A DNA stretch of 64,000 bases from Trichoplax sp. H2. Lineage: Eukaryota > Placozoa > Uniplacotomia > Trichoplacea. Within the stretch, counting starts at the first letter, position 1. Each line of letters opens with the position of its first letter. Below, piece by piece: positions 10,540 to 24,839 of the stretch. The position numbers and the translations under genes were made by a program. The stretch spans positions 620,001 to 684,000 of the forward strand of contig NOWV01000005.1 of the NCBI GenBank assembly GCA_003344405.1. The letters are read 5' to 3'. The notes below the pieces were generated by a model. That model saw only the letters and a program-made list of their open reading frames with translations. It was not told the DNA's origin and did no database searches.

Positions 10540-13500
10540 ATGGCAAACGAAATAGAATATAGTTACGTTAAGCGATTTCCAACAACGGAATTTTCCGGCG
10601 TCATCAACAAATTAGTAAACTATTCATTGCCATTTCAACGCTATTTCTCAAAGAAAAAGGCAGAAAAACGTACTCTAAATATCAGTGTTCGAGCTTTAAC
10701 TATTTCATGTTGTCGTATACAAGGAAAAGAAGAGTTACTTAGTAAGTTCAATCAGACTTTCCTAGAAGTAAAGTAAGGATTTTTAGCTTGTGTGTTCTAT
10801 TCGCCTTTAATATCTTTCACAATAATTGAATTTTTCTATAATGGTACATGATATTTTTTAATCTGGCTAGGACAAATACCTTTTAATAACTTTTACATAC
10901 GAGAATGTGTTAAGTTTCTTGTTCTAAAGGGTTAGATCGTATTACTTTTGGCCTTCTCAGTCTAGATTTGAGGATGTTATTTAGCATAAGAATGGGGGAA
11001 CATAGATATACCGATCCCGAGATATTTCTTTAAAATCATGATTAGGGCAAAAATACACTTCAACAACCACTTTCTATTCGAGTATATGTTTTAAGTTCCT
11101 TATTATGAAAGGTTAGATCTTTTACTTTTAGCCAACTCAAGCTAGATTAGATGGCGTTATTCAGTATAGGAATAGGGAATGTTATCGGACGTAATATATG
11201 GATCACAGGATGATCTACATCGAGCATAAATTTCCTCCTATGATTACGATTGCAGTTCTTTAATTGAGGAGATGGAGAGTTTGACGTATTGAAGACTTGA
11301 TTAATCTCTAAACTAATTAATTATTAACTCTAGTTGTTTGAGTGCCGTAACAATATGAAGGAAGCAGACTTTGTAAATCCATTATGAAATTACTGTTCTT
11401 ATGTACATACAGAATTCTACTGTCAACCTCTTCTCACGCGTTCACTCTCAGCAAAAATTTATAATTTACTTTACTGTTAATTGCAGCACTAGCAAGCAAT
11501 TCTAATATAGAAAATACATATGGAAATCAAATCATGACATCCAAGCCAAATGATTTTGCAATACAGTGCAAATAGAAAACTGTCAATTTACAAATAACAA
11601 CAGCTCCCAATTCAGTAAATCATAAGCTACCCTATAAATAGTAAAGAACACTTATAACAATCATTCATTAATTGCCAAAAATAGGACGCTGCTGAGCCTC
11701 ATTTTCCTGTCGATTACTGTAAATCACGTCGGCAAAGTGAACTTTGAAGACCATGCTTATCATTTTTTTTTGTAGATATAATAAAGTACGGATATACTCG
11801 TATATATCAATATCGTTAAAATGAGCTGGCTTAGCATATCTTACGCGATTAACCTCTAATTATAATCAATGTAGTACTTGCTCAGTAAACTTAATTAAAA
11901 TATGATATTTTAGAGCATTCGCAACAGCTCTCACTCATTATTATCTAAAAATTGAAAATAGTCTGTATCATACACGTATGCAGTGTCTGCTCTTCGAATT
12001 ATATAGAGGCTAACACATGTAGATCAACTTTATTATTTTTCTAAGGTAAAATCTTTACCGTTAACACTTGTCGACTGCAATAGTATATACCTTTCATAGA
12101 CTAGTTCAACGATTAAAAAATGAACGTTTAAATCTAATCTGTCATTTTAACTACCTGAATTTAGGCCATAGTAAATAAATTAAAATAAGGTACGCAAATA
12201 CGTAGCTACGTGTATATACATTTTCTTAGTTTTACGAGTATAAAATTCATATCTTGGTGTTGTCAAATTTATGAAAATAACAGATTCTTTTGATGATAAA
12301 GTTAAATGGATTTAACGATCTCGCTATTGCTGAAAAGTTTACTACTGTATGTATATTTAAAAATTTTAAAGTTATGCAGCATTTCAGAGTTTCCAATGTA
12401 TAAATAATGCTAATAATATCTCCTTTATTCTAGTATAGCCTAGATGGCTATAGTTTGGGGGGGGGGGGGTAATTACGAACCTATTTTGAAGAATTAGTCA
12501 AACTTGTACTATAAATTTGTGGCACAGTCCTTTAAAGTCATAGTGCATGGTATACAAAATAGACACTAGTAAAATAACGTAGTTGACAAGGCACGATATC
12601 TTATAAGAATGTTGAAGGGAGAATTTTGTCTAGGAACATTTTAAAAAGGCCTACTTTTGACTAACTAGGCGCCTGTACTTATTTAAACTGTATTTTTATA
12701 TCAATAAAATGTCGATATTAATGGATGATTTACATCCTTTGTAACTACTTTAGTCGATATATCCAGTATCCGTGAAGTTCGTCAAACAAATCGGTCTCGA
12801 GACTTTGATAAGCACCTTGACGATGTCAAGCTAATGAATGATAAGCGATTTTTGGTAATATTATATGGACATGAATTTAAATTAAAGACATTGAGCCTTG
12901 TTGGTACGTTCAGTAATCTGAAAGGAAACCCTTAATTTACTAATTTTAATCTGAAAATTGAAGCTAACCGCTTTTATATCAAATACAGCTGAAAATGGAG
13001 AGGATTGCGAGCTATGGAATCGTGGAATTCAATACTTAATGGTTTTATGCCAAAATTTAACCCCAGCCGAGCAACTAAATAGGTAAATGTTGCATTGTCT
13101 GTCTTTGATGTGATTGTCTAATAAATTTCACCCCTTATACTTTTCACGTTTTACTAGGTTCATGTATCGTGAGTTTATTTTGCTTGGCAAGCGTGATAAT
13201 GCTTTGTAAGTATGCAAAATATTGAATTGCATAATCATTTATTTTTAATCAAGTTCTCCTCTGCAGCACTACATGCGGTGATTAGGCTACCGAAAGTTAT
13301 CTTACCCATCTTGTATACATAGAGCAACATTTATTAGTAATTGCATAGAATAATTAATTAATTTTTACTGACTTTGCATTAGAATCGGGATTAAAGATGT
13401 GAAAGCATTTTATCAGCGATGTAACTATAAGATGAGTGATGCACAGACCCGAGATTTATTAGTGGTAAGAGCCATGTGATAGAGGAGTAAAAAAATTATT

Positions 13501-16500
13501 TCTACTATATCAATATACTTCTCTGGTGATGGTATCTTAAGCCTGGGTGACAATTTTTCCTTACTTTTTAGCAAATTCTAGATTCTAACGATAAGCAACT
13601 TGCAATAAATTATGATCATTTCAAATTGGCGTTTAATAAAATTATGTACGATTCCGAGGTAAGTTTAGAATTTTGAAGTGCTACTACCAATTTATTTAAG
13701 TAAAGTTAATCTTGATTCAGTAGCTTTTGCTTGCCAACAATTAATGGCAGTGCTGTACCTTTTCTTCCTTTTTCTATATATAGATCATCAATTATGTATG
13801 GGAAGAATACTTTGGTATTAGTCCGACAAGGTAGTGCATTAAATCTTTGAAATTTAAACGCTAGTTACCATTCTTGTGATACCTTTAGTACCTGTAATAT
13901 ATGCAATTTGGTACTATTTATAAAATATCATTAGTGGTCCAACTAATCATTCTTTAATCTTATACTCTTTTTATTGGGATGCATCGATTAATCTGCTTCA
14001 TAACTACAGGGAAAAGATAGATTCAATACCTGTAGATAGATTTAAGGCATTTTTACGCATACAAGATGTACGTATATACTACTTTTACCGTGCTACTAGG
14101 TTCATTCAGCGTAATCATGTATAAATTACTACATTCAATTTGAACGAAATACATTTTAAAACAGGGTATCGAAAGAAATAATATTGTTACGATACAATTG
14201 GTCCAAAGTGTTGCAGGTCCTGGAGTGAATAATCTTTCTGGTTGGCAGGTTGGCCTTTGATTCTTTGTATTTTTCTTTAATAGTAGTGATATAATTATTT
14301 TAGACTAAACCAATGTTTATTTCCCCAACATACAATAGCTGCCTTATTCTGACTAATTTTGTCTTAACTTTTTTAGTTTGTAAATTATCTATTTTCTAAA
14401 GCCAATGATATTTGGAAAGAAGATCATCTAACCATCTATCAAGATATGACGAAGCCGTTATCTCATTATTGGATATTTTCTTCTCATAATACGTAGGTTG
14501 CTTAGATCTATAACCAGAATACGACCAGCAAATCAAAAGATAATAAAATTAAATGCCATTCATCTTAATTTCTTTAACAGTTCCAAAAATATCATTCTTA
14601 TTAAAGCTCTATTAATTTTTTTATACGGTTTTTTCTTCAAATTTACCATGATAAATACTGATTAACCTCATTTACTGCAACGTTAGCTATTTAACTGGTG
14701 ACCAGCTTCGAAGCGAATCTTCTGTTGAAGCATATATAAAATGTTTGAGAGCCGGAGTTCGTTGCATCGAACGTAAGTAAATAATTATAGAGATGAAATA
14801 AATATGTCCAATACCTTTCAGAAGCTTGAAACTTGTGCGTCATTTTCAGTAGTGCAACTTTGATAGACGATATGGTATTTTGAATTTATTTTATTGCATA
14901 ACGTAGCTTATTTGGTCTCATTTCCTGATAGTTTTACAAGTTAAACTGATTAATTTGGTTATCCTATAATATTTTCCATAGTTGATTGTTGGGATGGACC
15001 TGACGGAAATCCTATCATCTATCATGGTCGAACTTTAACCTCGAAGATTAAATTTTACGATGTTATCCGGGCAATTCAAGACAATGCTTTCATTTTTTCG
15101 CCGTAAGATTATAACATATATATAAGAATATTCTAGCAATATAATTTAAACATTGCCCGCTAACTACAAATTGTAATATTGCTAAACTGTATGCACCGGA
15201 CATGGCAGAAACAGTTTTAATCTAACTTTTATTATTTACAGCATTTAAAAGATACATGTATACTTCAAATTAAGCCTTAATTATGATGGTAAATGACTAT
15301 CGTCAATAAGAGTATTTATGATCGCATTTTATTTGCAAATATACAGGTACCCAGTAATCTTATCTATTGAAAATCATTGTAGTTTGGCTCAGCAAGAGGT
15401 AATGGCTCGGGCATTTGAAGATGTATTCGGAGGTATCATGATAATACACCTTGCTAGATTAACTGTTTTTGCATAATTTAAGGACAGTAGCGAAATATGT
15501 GATCGTGATATCAATTAAATATCCTGTTGATCTGATACAGATAATTTACTTAAACAACCTCTCAAAGTGGAGGATGATCTTCTTCCATCGCCAGAACAAA
15601 TGCGATATAAAATTATCCTTAAGGTATTGTTTATATTGATAGAAATGCAAATTTTTAATTTCTTACAGTATTTAACCTACTAGTGCGCATAGATAATCTT
15701 AGAACTCACAATGGTAGCAATATTACTACAGCTTTCCTATTTTTCTACTTTTAATTCTATCCAAATGCCAACAGCATAAGAAATTAAATGATGGAGAAGT
15801 TGATGGGGTCGGGATTACAAAATCAAGCAAAGGTAAAAATTCTTAAACATGATAAAATTATTAAGAGATTATTAATCGTACAAGTACAATCAATGTCGAA
15901 CAGATCAATTTTTAATGACTTCAACTCTAAAATTTAGATGATATTAAAACTGGCTATCTACTAAAAGAAAATCTAGTTGAGGAGGTAGAGTTTATGTTAA
16001 AAAGTCCTCCATACGTGGATATTATCACTTAATAATATGCATATCGTATAATTATTTTTAGGGACTATGGGAAAAGCGCTTTTTCGCTTTAGCCGATTCA
16101 AAATTATTCTATACGTCACCTATAGATGAGACACAAGACGATGATGACGAAGATGATTCTGTACGCTTAATGAAATACAATATACTGTCATGTTACAGAC
16201 GTATATGGAGTAATTGAAATTTTTAGCTTTAATAAATTTACTACCCTACTAATATATTAAAAACATCTCTATTTTATTTGAAATAGATTCCTTTAGAAGA
16301 AATGCATTTATATGAAAAGTAAGATAAATTCAGTATCATTATCAGATCGATATGACCAGGCGAGCTAATTGCTATTTTCTTATTCAATACATCAAATTAT
16401 ATTTCACATAGATGGTTTCACGGGAAAGCAGTTGCGAAATCAGACAGACAAGCTGATCACAAGTTACTGGAAGATTATTGTAAAGGGGATGGATCTTTTT

Positions 16501-19500
16501 TTGTTAGAGAAAGCTACACTTTTGCCGGTGATTTTTCATTAATTTTTTGGTATGTTGATTGAAACACTGTAATAATCATTAAATCTTATCAGATCATATA
16601 TACAATTCGCATTTTATCTAACGTAACAGTATTGCCGAAATGTCTGATTAATTTGACTATTCGCAGCTTTTAGATTTTATGTAAAGTGTTACCTCACTCT
16701 TATTTAATTTCGCCATAACGGTTATTCTAGGAGACAAGGCAAATCTGAAAGATGTCATATCAAGTCTCGATTGGAAGGAGAATCAAGAAAATATTTCTTA
16801 ACAGAAAAGACAGCGCCATTTGATAGCTTGTATACTTTGATACAGCATTATCGATCGCACAGTTTAAAGACAAAAAATTTTCAAATTAAATTGACCGAGG
16901 GTATTCCTAGACCTAATATGCATGAAAATGAAGGGTTGGTATAGGAAATTTATTAATTTTAGTCATATACATTATTAAATCTGTCGTTTTAGAAGTAGCT
17001 GCGATTGTAATATCTGACAATACACATTGCATATACGTGTATAATATATATCTAACGCTTGCAAAGTATAAGATATAATTGCAGTTTTAGCCGATACGTT
17101 ATCATGATACCTTTCTTATCCCTCTGACTTGTTTGATGCAGATGGTATCAGAAAAATATATCCCGGGAGGAAGCTGAAGTAATGTTACATAATGTTCCAT
17201 TACATGGATCTTTCTTAATCCGTAAAAGAAATGAATATGGTCACGATGAAAGTGATGGTGACTCATACGCCATTTCTTTCAGGTTTGGTGTTACGAAATA
17301 TTTGCATTCAGCAATAAATAAAATAGCATTAGGAAAGATCAAATCTAGACATATGTTTTTAAATTTTAAATTTAAAAATTCACTTGCAGTAAAATGCTAA
17401 CTAATGTAAGAAAAACTTTCTAGTAGCCGATTTAACAAATACTATAACTACGGCATAGATCAAGTGTAATATCGACAAAATTGAAAGAACGCTAAAAAAA
17501 TAAAACTTCAATACATCTGTCATTCGCATAATTCATAAGAGTATTTTATTTTATAATTTATAACATTCTATAGCAAATTAATATGTGTGCGATTCTGTTT
17601 GGATTATCTAGACACCAAAATAAGGTTAAGCATTGTAGGATAGCAATGGAAGGTAGGTTGTACTATCTCGGAAGTAACCAATTTGATAGCTTGAATGAGT
17701 TGGTGGACTATTACAAAAAGTTTCCGCTGTATAAAAAGATGAAGTTAAGATATCCAGTTAATCAGCAGGTATAAGGGTGAAAACTTCGGTGTTATCATGA
17801 ACGTTTATCTTGTTTAACTTGTAATTTAGCATGCATTCGAAAGTATGTACTATCTCTAGCATTTAAAGTATTGTGGTTTCATCGTTTTGATGTCTCCTAT
17901 TTGAAAATCAACCAGTGTTACTGTTATATCTTAAATAATTGAAATAACATATGTATTTCTAAAATGTACTACAAATGTATTATTTATCTAACGATATTTT
18001 CTATCAATTTTTGACTTTTTAGTTAATTAATAAACTGAAATCTGTAAGTTTATTGAGGTTACATAGCTTTGAGTACTTTATTGAGATTTAATGTTATTAT
18101 AGCTTCTAAACAGATATTTTTGCTATGATTTTAACCTGGCAGAAACAAGCTGTAACAACAAGTGATCCCATATATCAATCACAAGAATTATATTGCGAAC
18201 CAACAAAGATAACGGTACAGCAATTAAGCTAAGTAATATTACTTTAGTTATTAATACATGTGTAAATTATCTGGTTATGATACAATAAAATGAGTGTATT
18301 TCTAACAGAACTCTTCTTTACTGCTGAGTAAAATTAATATATTGTACGCAATAAATAATGAGTTAGTAGTGTTTACTTATTTTAGCGCTACGTAGCAACA
18401 AAATTTACGTTTGGAGTTATACTAATTTTAAATATAGTTAACCGTTAAAGCCATTGATGGTTATAAAGCAAGACATTCAGATGAACTATCATTCCGGTGT
18501 AACGCTATCATTACGAATGTCAATAAAGTCGATGACGATTGGTATAATTTCCGTTTATGTGCTTAATATTCTTTTTGGTTTGTTATTCTTAATTATCCAT
18601 TGAAATGATCTTAGGTGGCGTGGTGATTATGCTGATCAAATACAGGGCTGGTTCCCGTCTGGAATTGTCGAGGAGATTAGTGACATAGATGCTGTGACTG
18701 ATGCTTCTGTGAGTAACCCTACTTTCATTAAGTATTCCGTGACTGCGAAGATCCTTTTGAAATAGTATTCATAATAACATTACTCTTAGAGCGCTGTGTA
18801 AAATAACTAGTATCAAGTTTTACATTGTATTGTATTAATGCAGAATTTATCCATTTAATGTTATTGTTATAGGGCGTAGAATCGCTACTAGGAGATGTTT
18901 TCGAGGGACAATATGATTTGCGTAATTCTAAAATCCGTAAGTATCTTGATGTTGAAGTTTCATTTTATCAGAATAAATAACTTATGGCTTGTTAAGAATA
19001 GTATATACCTATAATGCTCGTTATATGGTTATAACACTAGGGCCACATAATAGCCCTTTTGAGTAATGTTTGAATAATACAGTATATTAATCATTTGACT
19101 ATCTACTTTGCATTGGAAAGAAATATCTTCTAGCAAGCCAGGGTTTTTCGCTTTTTGCATTAATTCATCTGCCAATGATGACAAGATTGTAGAATTAGCA
19201 TCTGAAATTCAGGATGTAAGACCCTATGAACGATCATTTTAGCCTTTACTTACCTAAGTGGATAATCTCTATTTCTACTTAGCAAGCTCTTATTATAAAC
19301 TGTAATCAATTGTAGGAAATGCTGTTATGGGTAGACAATATTAAAAGTGCAATCGAAAGGCTTCGTCAATCGGTTCGTATATCTTTTTTTGTTTGCTGTT
19401 AATCCTTGATACGCCTGAATATATCTTTTCCGGTAGCTTATAGTCAAATATCATTATCTATTCTATAATATCTAATATCCTGTATTTTGATATACGTAGA

Positions 19501-22348
19501 GGTATTGAGTACATTTGTCCAGTAAATAATTTACAATCATGATTGGTTACTCGCGCTATTCATTATAAAAACAATTATTTTTACGTCATGAAAGTAGCTG
19601 ACTGTTCTCATATCAAATAGACTGAAATTCATACTAGAAATAAATTCTGAATTAAGATACTAGCTAGGATGGAATGTTAGAGCTATAAGTACTATTACTA
19701 AAGCGATACTAAAAGCTCCCTTCATACCGTATTTACATACACAGCAAAGAGGATTGCATTCAGGTTCCAAAATAGAGAAGAAAATGCGGATATCGCAACA
19801 TTTATCTGATTTAGTAGTTTATTGTCGTCCGGCTAGATTCATTTTAGAATGTAAGTATCAGCACTCGTTTATTATGAATAATCTTAGCTTAAGATTGCAA
19901 AGAATCTGGTAGTTGATTGGTTGCAATGTATTAGTCTTCATTTGATTTTTTGTGACTATGCATTTCCTTTTAGATGGTGGTCCTTCAAATTACTATGAAA
20001 TGGCTTCGTTATCGGAAACCAAGGCTGATCGATGGTGTAGCAATAAATTATCTAATCAATTCAATAAATATCCTTAATTTAAATTCTTTACAACAAGAAT
20101 CTGATGAACTTTTAGAACAGTAACTAATTTAATGTGACTCTATAATATTATGTTATCGTATTAGTGGTATTTCTCCTTAATTTTTTCCTAGATATCACTT
20201 TAAACAGCTTAGCCGAATATATCCTAAAGGACAGCGAATTGATTCTTCTAATTATGACCCCCAGCCATTCTGGTGTTGTGGGTCTCAAATTGTTGCCTTG
20301 AATATACAAACACCAGGTTGATTTAGTTTAGACAAATCCATACCATTCAATTTTCGTATCTAATATTGTAATATTTTACATCTACATTATAATTTCATCT
20401 TCATAAGTTATAGCTTGGACGTATGATGTGTAAATATGTTTTGTTGTAATGTTAGATCGAACCATGCAGATAAGCTATGGAAAATTCACACAAAATGGAA
20501 GGTAAAGCATACAAATTTTTGATAAAAGTTAGGACTCGAAAAGCATTTGGTTAATTATAATTATTTATATATTCATATGAACGAAATTATTTCTAGTTGT
20601 GGTTACATACTGAAGCCCTCCACTATGCTTAAAGAAAATTACGACCCATACGCGAGCCAATTTACGGATGTGGAACCCTTAACTATTCGCATGACTATCT
20701 TAGGAGCTAGGCATTTGCCTAAAACGGGTCGAGGATACCCTTCACCGTTTGTTGAAGTAGAATGTATAGGAGTTTTCAAAGATACAAAAGAAACTACGAA
20801 TAAGTTTAGGACAAAGAGGGGTAAGTTTATGTAAAGAATTTTTGTAACTCGTGATACTGCTTTATTATTCTGCTTTAAATTTAACGTATCAACTCATTTT
20901 AATATTATAAGATTATATTTAGTGTTAATAGATATCTTAGAAAGTTCTGATTATAGATTTTAATCTAAATCCTTTCAGTATGGTACGAATATAATATATT
21001 TTAACTAGAATTATGCACTTGCAATTACAATTGTTGATTGATTTTAGTGGATGAAAATGGCCTTAATCCGAGATGGAATGAAAAATTTGAATGGGATATT
21101 GCATTTCCTGAAATGGCTATGCTACGCTTTAATATTGGTGAAGATGACATGTTTGGCGATTCTAATTGCATATGCACTGCCACCATTCCTATGATGAGTA
21201 TGAAAACAGGTATTTCGCATTTTCTGTTAAATCTATATGTTACTTTCTATAATTGATTAATTTTTTTAAATTATCATTTCATCCAGGCTTCCGATCAATT
21301 ACTTTAAGAAATGGGTATAATCATGAAATCGAGAATGCTACTTTGTTGGTCTATGTCAGTATCTTTGAATCAAAGGTATTAATGAGTATTATATAGCTTT
21401 ATCTCGCGCATTAAACATATCGTACTAGCAGGTAAACTAAGAACAATCAATATACTAAATAGAGTGACGTTATTGGTTATATTGGTTATTAGGAATTAAT
21501 ATTGTAATTTTACTATATGAATATTTAATATGGTAGTAGTACTAAGTTAATGCAAATTGTGAAATTAATAAAGTTACTTCCATCTTGATATTGTTGAGAC
21601 CTGTAAAATCTTTCGTAGTATCCATTAAAAATTACACATTTAAATTTTCCTACAGTTAGCTAAATAAGGTGATTTTAATCAATTTGAGCTATCATGCCTT
21701 GTATGGGTATCTTTTAAGTTTGTAGTTTCTTCTGTAACTTTAAGAGATGCATGACATGATACTTCCATTCAGATAGATGTCTACAGTAATACTAGTAATA
21801 GTAAATTCGCACACTACACCATACCTATAAGTGTAGATATATAATGATTTAAAATTGGAGGACTGAATAATTAAGCATTGTCTTTTAATCGTTTTAAAGG
21901 TATTCTAAATAATTATCTTTCTAATTTTGGGAAAATACTTATTTTAGAGTGCTAATACAAAGGATGAAGATCTTTATTCCGATATCTTAGACCTTAAGAC
22001 TAAATCAAGAAATTTATCTGCCATAATTGCAAGAGGTTCTTCATCGTCGCTTGATACTAGAAGTCTATCCGTTTATCGTGAAGAATTAAAGACGACCGAA
22101 GAAAAGCTATCAAGCTTATGTGATAAAAGGGTGCAAAAAGTCAGGTATTTTGTCTTTAACTGTACTTACAGTTTATAGCATATTGGCTAGCTACGTTGTA
22201 ATTAATGTTGGGCCTCATAATTCATGCTAATTTATTTAGGTTAAGAAGTGATCCGGTTCCAATAAAACCAGGAATTTTAAGTTCAAGATCATCGTCAGCA
22301 TCGAAAGTCAAAACAGCCAAATTACAACGTTTTAATAGTGATAAATAA
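10540..22348 (+). CDS. PLCG: Phospholipase C-gamma (phosphoinositide phospholipase C)
   Basis: Cleaves PIP2 into IP3 and diacylglycerol downstream of tyrosine kinases. Exons: 10540-10741, 12754-12903, 12989-13082, 13158-13205, 13383-13464, 13572-13658, 13784-13830, 14010-14067, 14165-14248, 14377-14492, 14687-14772, 14982-15102, 15347-15432, 15541-15623, 15775-15832, 15938-15984, 16062-16160, 16287-16318, 16412-16549, 16731-16934, 17142-17282, 17612-17768, 18143-18214, 18438-18541, 18615-18708, 18873-18936, 19121-19215, 19316-19372, 19745-19850, 19974-20039, 20098-20119, 20192-20316, 20456-20501, 20597-20820, 21048-21209, 21287-21375, 21948-22144, 22240-22348. This gives 1283 aa (human PLCG1 1290). 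Order: PH, EF-hands, catalytic X ([30 protein letters not shown]), split PH, two SH2 (FVRES, FLIRKR), SH3, split-PH second half (an insert in the linker), Y, C2. Catalytic His and acidic residues are present. The 20039-20098 junction is uncertain (GC donor plus a 22-bp exon). AATAAA lies at 22504. Confidence 0.93.
10742..12753 (+). other. PLC-gamma intron 1, unusually long
   Basis: At about 2.0 kb this is far longer than the other PLC-gamma introns, which are mostly 70-300 bp. The donor GTAAGT at 10742 and acceptor TTTAG at 12753 join exon 1 to the PH-domain exon in phase 1. It contains a run of 13 G at 12457-12469, which stands out in such AT-rich DNA. I see no exon inside it. Confidence 0.6.
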
Positions 22349-24233
22349 GGCAGTTAGTAGGAGCCTTTGATCCAAGTATTTCTTAAATAGAATATTCTAT
22401 TCTTAAGTTGACCTTTCTGAATTAAAAAAGTAATTGGCGTCTACCTATACACTGATTCTCATCTTAAGCAAACTTTTGAATTTTTGTAAAATTTATCTTC
22501 TATAATAAATTATTGCGTTGTAAGGATCTCATTTAAGTCACGGTTAGTACTAAAATTAAATAAGTGCAGATTATAGCTTAATCCTATCGTTGTTGTATTT
22601 CAAACTTTTCTCAGATTTAAATTATATTAAGTTGGACAATTTGAATTTTATTAATCTCATTAACATTTAATGTCTTACACGTAATTCGCTAAGATACTCT
22701 TCATCGAGTATTGGATCTTATTTTTTTCCTTTGCTAATATTGCGGATTACAATATTCACATTGAAGTGCACACGGCACTAATGACATCCATATACAATAT
22801 ATCATAGCAACAATTGGTTATTAGGTTTTAATTTGAGATTAACAGACAACTATAACCGACTATGGTGATTACAGTGTTGTTAATTGATGCTAAGATATTC
22901 ATTTCAAATTAGCGTTATGATTTATTACCCAAATTTAGGATTATAATAATGTAGATTAATGTTATGCTGCTATAAATTTATTTTATCTTCATTTTAGCAA
23001 CTTGATTTTACATCTTTAGAAATCATTACAGAAAAGAATCACTCTTGAGCTTGCTTCATTACTTTAATATCAGAACTAATCAAATGATCTTGAAAGCAAT
23101 GTATGAAATTTTGTCACGTTTTTTGATAGTTCAAACTTTGAAAGGAAGTTCAGAATAATAATATAGGTGTAGATATTTAATAAAGCTAGGAATTTTTTAT
23201 GGTATCCGTCAAGCAGTCAATCATTCTTGTTACTGTCGCCTATATTCATTCAGACGACAGTGTTATTAGTATCAAAAAATTTTAGCATTTTAATAGTTAG
23301 AATATTAAAACAATTGTATAATCATTCTCGATTAAGAGGCGTTTAGCTTCAAAAACAGAATGACTTAATCTCCCATCATATAATTATTTAGTTACAGATT
23401 CTTTAGGAAAGAAAGCATGATATTTACGTTGATATTTAAATACCAATCTATTGCTCATAGATTAACTATAGTAACGTAAATTAGGCTTGAACATGGTTTA
23501 CTAAAGATGCAATCTAACAATATGCTAAAATGTATTGCATTATTAGCTATATTAGTATGATCATGGCCTATTTGTATATATTACTTATGCCACCATTTTC
23601 AATACTCATTCTATTTTATGCATATAGATGTAATGGAACAAGTAATAAAATCAACATCAGTTTATGTATAAAAGCCACGAATATCAAGATAGCTTATCCT
23701 AGAAACCTCTCTAGGGTTTCTAGCTTATCTTAGGCTGGACTGTCATCAAAATACCTTTGCTTGCCTTATACACAAACAGAATACGCATATCAATCTAGGC
23801 TTTGCAAAAGCAAAAATCTTAAAGTCCATCTTGTCAAGTGCCATATAGTCGTGACTTAATAGCTTCATCTTTTTGAATATTATACATCATAAAATCTATT
23901 AGAATTTATCATATATGTAGAATAATCAACATCATGGAAGTCAATATCAGACTCTTTTTTGACGCGCTCGCTAGCAGAAAATAAAATGATTAGCTAGTAT
24001 ACAGCATGGAAAATATTACGAAGATGAGTAAGCAATGCAATCAATAAAAACCTTATACATGTAGATAAACAAAATCCATACATTGCATCATAATCATAAT
24101 TTGGCATAGGAGAATATCGCTAGCAAGAATCCCTGTAGAAACATGTTTAATTCCTTAAGCGATGACGATTATTATTAGCTAGCAAGTGGCTTGCTTGCAA
24201 GTACCACACCGTTATCGATTTAAGATTTAGCTA
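22349..24233. other. Convergent intergenic region between PLC-gamma and TMEM70
   Basis: Both neighbouring genes end here. An AATAAA at 22504, about 155 bp past the PLC-gamma stop, is a reasonable polyadenylation signal. Near 23690-23735 a short imperfect inverted repeat (CTAGAAACC opposite GGTTTCTAG) could form a small hairpin. No coding exon was recognised. Confidence 0.5.
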
Positions 24234-24839
24234 CTATGGCTTAGCATTTTTCTGATTGCTGAATTCCTGCTCTAATTCAGAGAAATTATAACCGGTAATT
24301 AACATTAATAAATCTTTATGCTGAATAACTTCAGGGTGGAATAAGTACGGCTTATTGAAAATGATGACATTGGAAAACATGCGATCGGCAGTGGGTAATT
24401 TGACATCGTTAGGTGTAAATTCGATCTTCTTTCTTCTTGCCAATAAAGTGTAGGTCTCCATCGTGTACTTGGTTCCAGTAGGATTAGAATAAGCTTGCAA
24501 TACATAGCGTTTGCTAAACCAGTGCAACAATACCGTAGTTGCTACGCTAACGGATATCAATGCACTAGAAATCATAATTTTAGCTGTGATCGAGATCGAT
24601 TTCTTACCATTATAGGCTAGAATTGGAGTTCCAACGATGGTCGCTGCACAGGTGCTCAATGAGAATATCTTGAGTAATCGGACTGAAGCTGCAAGAGGAC
24701 CTCGATAGACAAGCTCTGATTTATTCCATTGATTGCTAGCATACCTTTTACTGACAGCTCTATAGGTTTGTGGAAATGGAAGAGTCATCGATACACGAAT
24801 ATGTTGAACAGCTCGATTATAAAAGTATCTTGCAGCCAT
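24234..24839 (-). CDS. TMEM70: TMEM70-family mitochondrial inner-membrane protein
   Basis: TMEM70 is an inner-membrane protein needed for assembly of ATP synthase, and also linked to complex I. This is a single-exon 201-aa frame starting MAARYFYNRAVQ. The N-terminus is basic and lacks acidic residues, as expected of a mitochondrial presequence. Residues about 70-125 hold two hydrophobic segments forming a hairpin (around IVGTPILAYN and ISSALISVSVATTVLLHWF). After them come YTMETYTLLARRKKIEFTPN and DVKLPTADRMFSNVIIFNKP, which resemble the conserved C-terminal part of TMEM70 (human NDVKIPDAKHVF region). The related family members TMEM186 and TMEM223 are less good matches. It is divergently transcribed from PSMB5 with 409 bp between start codons. 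Confidence 0.8.
   Translation of the reverse strand: MAARYFYNRAVQHIRVSMTLPFPQTYRAVSKRYASNQWNKSELVYRGPLAASVRLLKIFSLSTCAATIVGTPILAYNGKKSISITAKIMISSALISVSVATTVLLHWFSKRYVLQAYSNPTGTKYTMETYTLLARRKKIEFTPNDVKLPTADRMFSNVIIFNKPYLFHPEVIQHKDLLMLITGYNFSELEQEFSNQKNAKP

Noticed and set aside
20037-20191. GT donor at 20037 joining directly to the exon at 20192
   Set aside because: It puts the C-terminal catalytic half in the wrong frame, so the GC donor plus micro-exon model was preferred.
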